Shown one piece after another: positions 17,596 to 23,960 of a stretch of 64,000 nt of DNA. Positions within the stretch are counted from its first letter, which is position 1. Each line of letters opens with the position of its first letter. The notes below the pieces were generated by a model. It worked only from the letters and a program-made list of their open reading frames with translations. It searched no databases and had not been told where the DNA came from. Source of the DNA: JBGPGW01 sp046349515 (GTDB lineage: Bacteria; Pseudomonadota; Alphaproteobacteria; CADEGL01); contig JAXMCE010000001.1 in the NCBI GenBank assembly GCA_046349515.1, positions 62,001-126,000 on the forward strand, in the 5' to 3' direction. A program made the position numbers and the translations under genes.

Positions 17596-18771
17596 ATGCT
17601 GACGGTCTTCGACAAAGGGGAATTCGGCCAGCGCCTGGCCAAGGTGCGAAAGAGCATGGCCGAGAAAGGCATCGACATCCTCGTCGAGGCCGATCCCGCC
17701 AACATGTACTACCTCACCGGCTACGACGGCTGGAGCTTCTACGTGCCGCAGATGGTGCTCGTCCCGCTCGAGGACAAGGAGCCCGTCTGGATCGGCCGCG
17801 GCGTCGATCTCGGGGGTGCCAAGCTCACCTGCTGGATGAAGCCGGAGAACATCATCGCTTACCCCGAGGACACGGTGCAGCATCCGGTCAAGCACCCGAT
17901 GCAGTTCGTGGCCCAGGAGATGGAACGGCGCGGCTGGGGCAAGAAGCGCGTCGGCGTCGCGTCCGACTGTCACTACTACACCCCGCGCGCGGACGACTCG
18001 CTCCGTGCGAGCCTGCCCAACGCCTCCTTCGTCACGGCCGACCTCCTCGTGAACTGGGTGCGGCTCATCAAGTCGGACGCCGAGGTCGCGATGATGCGCC
18101 AGGCAGCCAAGATCTCCGAGCGCATCGTCGAGACCTACTACACGGTGATGCGTCCCGGCACGCGCCAGTGCGACGCGGCGGCCGAGATCATCAAGACCGC
18201 GACGGGTGGCACCGCGGCGTTCGGCGGCGACTATCCGGCCATACAGCTCTTCATCCCGATCGGCGTGCAGACCCAAGCCTCTCACCTCACCTGGACCGAT
18301 CAGGTGATCGAACGCGACCAGACCACCTTCATCGAATGCTCGGGCGTGCGGCACCGCTACCACTCGCCGCTCGCGCGCTCGATCCACCTGGGCAAGCCGC
18401 CGCAGAAGCTCGTCGACACCAACAAGGCCGTGCTCGAAGGCATGGAGGTGGCGCTCGCCGAGGCGCGGCCCGGCAAGACCTGCCACGACGTCGCCGCCGC
18501 CTGGCAGAAAGTGCTCGACCGCTCCGGGCTCAAGAAGGAGTCGCGCATCGGTTACCCGACCGGGATCGGCTATCCGCCCGATTGGGGCGAGCACACGGCG
18601 AGCCTCCGCAAGGACGATCGGACCGTCCTCGTGCCCAACATGTGCTTCCACATGATCCTCGGCATGTGGATGGACGGCTGGGGGTTCGAAGCAAGCGAGA
18701 CCTTCCGCATCACCGAGAAAGGCGCGGAATGCTTCGCCAACGTCCCGCGCGGCTTGCGGGTGTCCGAGTAG
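17596..18771 (+). CDS. Creatinase-fold M24 hydrolase, DoeA/EutD (ectoine hydrolase)-like, copy 2
   Basis: A 391-residue enzyme with the same landmarks as copy 1 (DPANMYYLTGYDGWSFYVPQ, ECSGVRHRYHSPLARSIHLG, GYPTGIGYPPDWGEHTASL) and visibly near-identical to copy 3 through most of its length. ATG 17596 is preferred to 17575 because the identical GGGGGAGCCAA leader stands before the start of copies 2 and 3. Metal-ligand positions of true aminopeptidases are substituted, so creatinase-type metal-free hydrolysis is expected. A single gene with its own promoter is likely, as 147 bases separate it from an antisense gene upstream. Confidence 0.83.
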   Translation: MLTVFDKGEFGQRLAKVRKSMAEKGIDILVEADPANMYYLTGYDGWSFYVPQMVLVPLEDKEPVWIGRGVDLGGAKLTCWMKPENIIAYPEDTVQHPVKHPMQFVAQEMERRGWGKKRVGVASDCHYYTPRADDSLRASLPNASFVTADLLVNWVRLIKSDAEVAMMRQAAKISERIVETYYTVMRPGTRQCDAAAEIIKTATGGTAAFGGDYPAIQLFIPIGVQTQASHLTWTDQVIERDQTTFIECSGVRHRYHSPLARSIHLGKPPQKLVDTNKAVLEGMEVALAEARPGKTCHDVAAAWQKVLDRSGLKKESRIGYPTGIGYPPDWGEHTASLRKDDRTVLVPNMCFHMILGMWMDGWGFEASETFRITEKGAECFANVPRGLRVSE

Positions 18772-18879
18772 GCGCGCGATCCGCGCCCGTTCCTTCCGCC
18801 TGCCCTCGAGACGGCAGGCAGCCGGGGCGGGACGCGGCACGAAGGTGAAGGCGGCGCTGGATTGCCGGGCCATCCAGCG

Positions 18880-18892
18880 CTTGCTAGCCTGA
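18880..18892 (+). promoter_or_regulatory. Conserved upstream box of DoeA-like copy 3
   Basis: CTTGCTAGCCTGA matches the box before copy 2 in 12 of 13 positions but lies further from the start codon (52 versus 34 bases between box and ATG). The insertion between box and ribosome binding site argues that the box, not just the coding leader, has been kept. Confidence 0.4.
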
Positions 18893-18944
18893 TTATTCCA
18901 GCGCGCGCAGCAAGGCGTCGCAACTGAGACGGGGGAGCCAAACG

Positions 18945-20120
18945 ATGCTGACGGTCTTCGACAAGGGAGAGTACGGCCAGCGCCTGGCCAAGGTGCGAAA
19001 GAGCATGGCCGAGAAGGGCGTCGACGTCCTCGTCGAAGCCGATCCCGCCAATATGTACTACCTCACCGGCTATGACGGCTGGAGCTTCTACGTGCCGCAG
19101 ATGGTGCTCGTCCCGCTCGAGGACAAGGAGCCCGTCTGGATCGGCCGCGGCGTCGATTTCGGCGGCGCCAAGCTCACCTGCTGGATGAAGCCCGAGAACA
19201 TCGTCGCCTATCCAGAGGACACGGTGCAGCATCCGGTGAAGCATCCGATGCAGTTCGTGGCCCAGGAGATGGAGCGTCGCGGCTGGGGCAAGAAGCGCAT
19301 CGGTGTCGCGTCCGACTGCAACTACTACACGCCGCGTGCGGACGACGCTCTCCGCGCGAGCCTGCCCAACGCCAGCTACGTCACGGCTGACCTGCTCGTG
19401 AACTGGGTGCGGCTCGTGAAGTCGGACGCCGAGATCGCCAAGATGCGCGAGGCCGCGAAGATCACGGAGCGCATCGTCGACACGTTCTACACCGTGATGC
19501 GTCCCGGCACGCGCCAGTGCGACGCGGCGGCCGAGATCATCAAGACCGCGACGAGCGGCACGAAGGACTATGGCGGCGATTATCCGGCGGCACAGGTCTT
19601 CATTCCGGTCGGCGTGCAGACCCAGGCTTCGCACCTCACCTGGACCGACCAGGTGATCGAACGCGACCAGACCACCTACATCGAATGCTCGGGCGTGCGG
19701 CACCGCTATCACTCGCCGCTCGCGCGCTCGATCCATTTCGGCAAGCCGTCCCAGAAGCTCATCGACACCAACAAGGCCGTGCTCGAAGGCATGGAGGCGG
19801 CGCTCGAGCAGGCCCGGCCCGGCAAGACCTGCCACGACATCGCCGCCGCCTGGCAGAAGGTCCTCGACCGGGCGGGACTCAAGAAAGAGTCGCGCATCGG
19901 CTACCCGACCGGTATCGGCTATCCGCCCGATTGGGGCGAGCATACGGCGAGCTTGCGGAAAGACGATCCGACCGTGCTCGTGCCCAACATGTGCTTCCAC
20001 ATGATCCTCGGCATGTGGATGGACGGCTGGGGATTCGAATCGAGCGAGACCTTCCGCATCACCGACAAAGGCGCCGAGTGCTTCGCCAACGTGCCGCGCG
20101 GGCTTCGCGTGATCGAGTGA
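18945..20120 (+). CDS. Creatinase-fold M24 hydrolase, DoeA/EutD (ectoine hydrolase)-like, copy 3
   Basis: A 391-residue protein, same length as copy 2 and the product of a recent duplication: the leader with GGGGGAGCCAA, the start MLTVFDKGEYGQRLAKVRKS and the end GAECFANVPRGLRV are shared. Differences concentrate around 19540-19620 (TSGTKDYGGDYPAAQVF against TGGTAAFGGDYPAIQLF), the region near the active-site entrance in this fold, which may indicate altered substrate choice. It is followed by the convergent flavin reductase gene. Confidence 0.83.
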   Translation: MLTVFDKGEYGQRLAKVRKSMAEKGVDVLVEADPANMYYLTGYDGWSFYVPQMVLVPLEDKEPVWIGRGVDFGGAKLTCWMKPENIVAYPEDTVQHPVKHPMQFVAQEMERRGWGKKRIGVASDCNYYTPRADDALRASLPNASYVTADLLVNWVRLVKSDAEIAKMREAAKITERIVDTFYTVMRPGTRQCDAAAEIIKTATSGTKDYGGDYPAAQVFIPVGVQTQASHLTWTDQVIERDQTTYIECSGVRHRYHSPLARSIHFGKPSQKLIDTNKAVLEGMEAALEQARPGKTCHDIAAAWQKVLDRAGLKKESRIGYPTGIGYPPDWGEHTASLRKDDPTVLVPNMCFHMILGMWMDGWGFESSETFRITDKGAECFANVPRGLRVIE

Positions 20121-20184
20121 CGAGCGAGCCGCACAGCGTCTCGGCCTGATCGCCGCCGCGCGGGGGCAGCCCCCTCGCGCGGCG

Positions 20185-20751
20185 TTACGGCTTGGCTGAA
20201 CGGATACGGATCAAGGAACCATCGACCGCGAAGGTGCCGTAGCCGCGGTGGTGGATGGTCTTCGGGTTCTTCTGCCTGGGGTCGATCCAGGCCTCGACGA
20301 CTTCGAGGATGAAGAGATTGCGGCTCTTCACCATGCGCCGGTCGACGACGCGGCATTCGAGGTTGGCGAAGCATTCCTCGATGAGCGGCGGCGCCACGTG
20401 CCCCGCCGCGCGCGCCGTCAGGTGGAAGGCCTTGAACTTGTCACGCGCGCGGCCCGATGCGTTGCCGACCTTGACGACCGTCGCCGCGAGCGTCCGCGCC
20501 GGAATTGCGATCACGCATTCGCCGGTCGCATTCAAGGCCGCGAAGCTGTGATTGGCCCCGCTCACGATGCAGGCGATCGTCGGCGGCTCGAACTCGACCA
20601 TCATGTGCCAGGACATGGCCATGACGTTGGCCCGGCCCTTGTGCGCGGTCGTCAGCAGCACGACCGGCCCGGGCTCGATCAGCTGATAGACCTTGGAGAG
20701 TGGCAGGCGCTTCATCGGCCGAGAGCCGTCCCGTCGCCGAGATTGCACCAT
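20185..20751 (-). CDS. Flavin reductase-like (FMN-binding split barrel) protein
   Basis: A 188-residue member of the flavin reductase/flavoredoxin domain family, which binds FMN and reduces it with NAD(P)H or acts as the flavoprotein itself. Typical features are PVVLLTTAHKGRANVMAMSW, ANHSFAALNATGECVIAIPA, GRARDKFKAFHLT and the C-terminal KNPKTIHHRGYGTFAVDG. ATG 20751 has a good GGAGG six bases upstream, better than ATG 20715. A degraded relic of the same gene's 3' end lies at 21442-21531, and a relic of an aminotransferase end lies just upstream. Confidence 0.85.
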   Translation of the reverse strand: MVQSRRRDGSRPMKRLPLSKVYQLIEPGPVVLLTTAHKGRANVMAMSWHMMVEFEPPTIACIVSGANHSFAALNATGECVIAIPARTLAATVVKVGNASGRARDKFKAFHLTARAAGHVAPPLIEECFANLECRVVDRRMVKSRNLFILEVVEAWIDPRQKNPKTIHHRGYGTFAVDGSLIRIRSAKP

Positions 20752-20779
20752 CGCGAACCTCCGTGAGGACGCCGGGCTC

Positions 20780-20879
20780 CTACTTCTCCTTCACCGCCTG
20801 CTCGAGCACGGAGACAAATCGGTCCTCATCACGATCGTCGACCCAAGGTTGCAGCGTCATGCGAAATGTCTCCCGCCAC
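20780..20879 (-). pseudogene. Relic of the 3' end of a class V aminotransferase
   Basis: Read on the minus strand, this stretch gives RETFRMTLQPWVDDRDEDRF followed by VSVLEQAVKEK and a stop at 20780-20782. The intact aminotransferase 0.8 kb away ends with REAVRVTPHLWVSDRDEDRF, VGVLEQAVKGR and stop. The DNA also aligns well without gaps over about 95 bases. No start or remainder of the gene is left because the 115-residue gene ends at 20880. This is a gene fragment, not a functional gene. Confidence 0.75.
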
Positions 20880-21227
20880 CTAGTGACACATGATGCCGGA
20901 AGCGTAGAGGATCTTGATCGCCTCTACGTTGTCGGATCCGAAGATCGGCTGCTGATAAAGGAATTTGCCCCGGACCTCGGCCCGCGCCCGCTCCAGGCAC
21001 TGCGGCTTGCCCCTGCCGCGCACCTCAACTTCCCCGCAAACCGGACCTGATTCAAGGAACAACCAATAATTGTCCTTCCCCTCGTCGTAGAAGACATGCT
21101 CGACGAGCCCCGTCATGGCCGTGACGGTGTCGTTCATCCTCTGACATGCCTCCTGTGCGTCCGCCGCAACTGGCGTGATGGCCAACCAAAGCGACGCAGC
21201 CACGGCAAATCCCGTCATCGTCCTCAC
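20880..21227 (-). CDS. Small exported cysteine-containing protein
   Basis: A 115-residue protein with signal peptide (SLWLAITPVAADAQ) and four cysteines in the mature part, suitable for two disulphides in the periplasm. GTG 21227 has AGAGG five bases upstream; ATG 21218 is the alternative. I do not recognise the family. Its position is notable: it sits between the two halves of a duplicated aminotransferase/flavin-reductase unit, and may have been inserted there after or during the rearrangement. Confidence 0.6.
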   Translation of the reverse strand: MRTMTGFAVAASLWLAITPVAADAQEACQRMNDTVTAMTGLVEHVFYDEGKDNYWLFLESGPVCGEVEVRGRGKPQCLERARAEVRGKFLYQQPIFGSDNVEAIKILYASGIMCH

Positions 21228-21441
21228 GGAGACCTCTTCAATACCGTCTGTGAAATCACGCTTTCATCGCTACACCAGCGCAGATGCGCGATGTTCGCTC
21301 GACGGAGAATATTAGGATGCCAACCGGCATTCCGCGACATGGGGGCCCGTCCCAAGACATGCTCTTGTTGCAACGGCGCGTGCCAGGGGCGCATGTCCCG
21401 CGGATTCGGTTCCCGCTGTTCGCGTGACTGCACGCATTTCC

Positions 21442-21531
21442 GGAGCCGGTGCGGATCACCAATCCGTCAATTGCGAGGGTCCCGCGGCCGCAGTGGTGGA
21501 CGGCCTTCGGGTTCTTCTCCTTGGGATCGTT
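21442..21531 (-). pseudogene. Relic of the 3' end of a flavin reductase gene
   Basis: Minus-strand translation reads DPKEKNPKAVHHCGRGTLAI then DGLVIRTGSG, matching DPRQKNPKTIHHRGYGTFAV then DGSLIRIRSAK at the end of the intact flavin reductase at 20185-20751. The match covers about 30 codons and is lost on both sides; the original stop codon is gone. It lies 33 bases after the stop of the intact aminotransferase, the same relative place the intact flavin reductase has to the aminotransferase relic. Confidence 0.7.
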
Positions 21532-21563
21532 CGAGGCCCCAACCGAGGCCGCGAACGTCCCCG

Positions 21564-22724
21564 CTACCGCCCTTTCACCGCTTGCTCGAGGACGCCGACG
21601 AAGCGGTCCTCGTCGCGATCGCTCACCCAAAGATGCGGCGTCACGCGCACGGCCTCGCGTCCGCGCACGCTCACGTAAACCTTTTCCCTGGCAAGGCGCT
21701 GGGCAAGACCATCAGGCACGCCGCCGGGGAAGCGCAAGCCGAGGTAGTGCCCTGCGCGCCGCTCGCGGGGAACGCTGCGCACCTGGAACGCACCGACGCG
21801 CTCGGCGATGCGGTCGGTGCGCGCGCGCAAGCTCGCCTGGATGTTCTCGACGCCCCATTCGTGGATCTGCTTCAGGGCCGCGATCGCCATGGAGACGAGA
21901 AGGAAATTGCCGCGATGCCCCACATCGAAGCGCCGCGCGCCCGGCAGATAGCGGTCCTTGTAGTCGAGCAAGTTCGAGAGCTGGTCGCTCCCTTCGCGCG
22001 CGATCCAATTCTCCTCGAGCGGACGCCCGCCCTGCCGCTCCGGCGCCACATAGACGAAGCCGAAGCTGTAGGGGCCGAGCATCCATTTGTAGGCGGCCGA
22101 GACGAGGAAGTCGGGGCGTACCGTCCGCACGTCGAGCGGCAGCGCGCCCAAGGATTGCATGGCGTCGATGACGAGGGCCGCGCCCGCGTCCCTGCACTTC
22201 TCCCCGATCGTCACGAGGTCGAGCAGCCCGCCATCGGTCCAGTGGACGTTCGGCACCGTGACGACGGCGGTCTTCTTGTCGATCGCGGCCAAGACCGCTT
22301 TCGTCCAGTCGTCGTCCTTGGGGCGCGGCACGATCGTGAGCGCGGCGCCCACGCGCCGGCAGTGCTCGAGCCAGCCGTAGTAGTTCGAGGGGAACTGGTC
22401 CTCGAGGACGATTACGCGCTGATCCGCGCGCAACGGAAGATTCTGGATGGCGAGCGCAATGCCGTAGCTCGTCGCGGGGATGAAGGCGACGTCGTCGGCC
22501 GTGGCGCCGATAAGCCGCGCGAAGAGCGCGCGCGCCTCCTCGCCCTCGTTGAAGAAATGCTGCGTCTCGATTTCCCACGGATGCGCGCGCCTGTCGACGC
22601 CGCGGTGCCCCGCCGCCGTCACGCTCTTCAGGAACGGCGAGAAGTAGGCGCAGTTGAGATAGGCGACATCGTCCGGGATGTCGAAGAGATGGCGCTGGCA
22701 AGGAATGAGAGTGAGCTGCGTCAT
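21564..22724 (-). CDS. Class V aminotransferase-like PLP enzyme
   Basis: A 386-residue PLP-dependent protein of the aminotransferase class V group, which also includes isopenicillin-N epimerases, kynureninases and cysteine desulfurases. The Schiff-base lysine is K213 in SAAYKWMLGPYSFG and the pyridine-nitrogen aspartate is D187 in ALVIDAMQSLGALP. ATG 22724 is favoured, with GAGGG nine bases upstream. Cysteine desulfurase-type active-site cysteines are not evident. It stands alone, with repeats upstream. The substrate is unknown; an epimerase or lyase role is equally possible. Confidence 0.82.
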   Translation of the reverse strand: MTQLTLIPCQRHLFDIPDDVAYLNCAYFSPFLKSVTAAGHRGVDRRAHPWEIETQHFFNEGEEARALFARLIGATADDVAFIPATSYGIALAIQNLPLRADQRVIVLEDQFPSNYYGWLEHCRRVGAALTIVPRPKDDDWTKAVLAAIDKKTAVVTVPNVHWTDGGLLDLVTIGEKCRDAGAALVIDAMQSLGALPLDVRTVRPDFLVSAAYKWMLGPYSFGFVYVAPERQGGRPLEENWIAREGSDQLSNLLDYKDRYLPGARRFDVGHRGNFLLVSMAIAALKQIHEWGVENIQASLRARTDRIAERVGAFQVRSVPRERRAGHYLGLRFPGGVPDGLAQRLAREKVYVSVRGREAVRVTPHLWVSDRDEDRFVGVLEQAVKGR

Positions 22725-22764
22725 GTCACATCGCCCTCGTGCCGAACCTGCAGAGGCATGACGA

Positions 22765-22905
22765 TGTATGGCCAACCCTCACCCTCCCGCCGCGATCGCG
22801 GCGGGTCCCTCCCTCTCCCGTGAACGGGAGAGGGTCACGGGCCATCGTGCAGCGCCAACTCATACCGCCCCTCCCTGAAAGGGAGGGGGTAGGGGGAGGG
22901 TCAGC
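22765..22905. repeat. Dispersed intergenic palindromic element, copy 2
   Basis: This gap of about 300 bases (22725-23023) contains no gene. It has hairpins CCCTCTCCCG/CGGGAGAGGG at 22811-22834 with loop TGAA and CCCCTCCCT/AGGGAGGGG near 22868-22888, plus a CCCGCCGCGATCGCGGCGGG palindrome at about 22785-22805. It is the inverted counterpart of the element at 4350-4455, with similar spacer sequence. Confidence 0.7.
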
Positions 22906-23023
22906 GTGTTCAGGTCGGTGCCCCTCATGCATCATCCCCCGATAGTTGCGGGACAGCCGCAGCATGAAATGAGAGCGCTCCCTGTCGAATCTGTCGAAGG
23001 GCCGAGATGGAAAGGAGACTCCC

Positions 23024-23815
23024 TCACCACTTGTTGCGAAGCTCGCGGAGCCTGACGAAGACGTCCTTGGGCGTGGGCTTGTCCGGGAGATCGGGGAAGG
23101 CCTCGCGCAGGCGCCGGATGACCGTCGGGTTGTGGAGGCGGAAGAAGGTGTTGATCTCCTTCTCGAGCCCGAGCGTCGTCACCATGGCCTTGTGCGGATC
23201 CTGCGCCTTCATCTTCGGCAGCATCTCGGCCGCGCGGGCATTGTCGGGCTCGCGGTCGAGGGTGAAACCGAGGTTGTTCGCGATGTAGTCGTGCCCCGGA
23301 TAGACGAGGGTCGAGTCGGGCAGCTTCGAGAGCTGCGTCGCGAAGGTCTCGTAGAGCGCCTCGGGATGCCCGCCGCCATGGCAATTGCCGGCTCCGGCAT
23401 TGAACAGCGTGTCGCCGCAGATGAGCGCGGGCTGGTCCGTGCGCGAGAGAAGACAGACATGCGACATGGTGTGGCCCGGCGTGTCGAGGGATTCGAGCTC
23501 GACCCGCTTGCCGACCTTGATGACGTCGCCGGCGGCAAGGCCGCGATCGATGCCGGGGATGCGGTCCTTGGCCTTGGCGTGGGCGAGCAACTTCGCCCCC
23601 GTCGCCTTGATGACGGCCGCGTTCCCGCCCGTGTGGTCGCCGTGCTCGTGGGTGTTGAGCACCTGGCGGATTGTCCAACCCTTCTCCTTCGCGCGCGCGA
23701 GGCACAGCTCGGCCGCGAGCGGATCGATCGCAAGCGCCTCGCCCGTTTCGGGGCAGACGATCAGGTAGTTGAAGTTGCGGTATTCGTTCGCGGTGTAGAT
23801 TTGCTCGACGATCAT
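23024..23815 (-). CDS. Metallo-beta-lactamase-fold hydrolase (hydroxyacylglutathione hydrolase-like)
   Basis: A 263-residue zinc hydrolase. The zinc motif THEHGDHTGG (H56, H58, D60, H61) lies where expected, followed by DTPGHTMSH, the metal-bridging GDTLFNAGAGNC and a histidine in YPGHDYI. This order matches glyoxalase II, which hydrolyses S-acylglutathione thioesters. The C-terminal helical part (about 90 residues after YPGHDY) is also of glyoxalase II type. ATG 23815 has GAGGAA six bases upstream. It is divergent from the CoA-transferase gene, sharing a short AT-rich intergenic region. Confidence 0.85.
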   Translation of the reverse strand: MIVEQIYTANEYRNFNYLIVCPETGEALAIDPLAAELCLARAKEKGWTIRQVLNTHEHGDHTGGNAAVIKATGAKLLAHAKAKDRIPGIDRGLAAGDVIKVGKRVELESLDTPGHTMSHVCLLSRTDQPALICGDTLFNAGAGNCHGGGHPEALYETFATQLSKLPDSTLVYPGHDYIANNLGFTLDREPDNARAAEMLPKMKAQDPHKAMVTTLGLEKEINTFFRLHNPTVIRRLREAFPDLPDKPTPKDVFVRLRELRNKW

Positions 23816-23912
23816 CGGGGATTCCTCATCCAGGCCCGGCCCCTCGCGTCTCCCCACCTCAGCGCTCCCGAGGAGCCATGGATGAGAGACCGCCCGCGGC
23901 CACGACTTTATA

Positions 23913-23918
23913 TATAAT
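23913..23918 (+). promoter_or_regulatory. TATAAT -10 element before the double CoA-transferase gene
   Basis: A perfect TATAAT inside CTTTATATATAATGC, the most AT-rich spot for several hundred bases. Transcription would start near 23925, only a few bases before GTG 23931 and about 36 before ATG 23961, so the mRNA would be leaderless or nearly so if GTG is used. There is no clear -35. The palindromic TATATA could also serve the divergent hydrolase gene. Confidence 0.45.
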
Positions 23919-23960
23919 GCGGACAGTCTAGTGCCTCTCGTCCGGCGACCCAAGCACGCG

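Noticed and set aside
15711..20120. True M24 metallo-aminopeptidases
   Set aside because: The five metal-ligand positions are substituted and the C-terminal GIGYPP(T/D)WGE pattern belongs to the DoeA/EutD-like branch.
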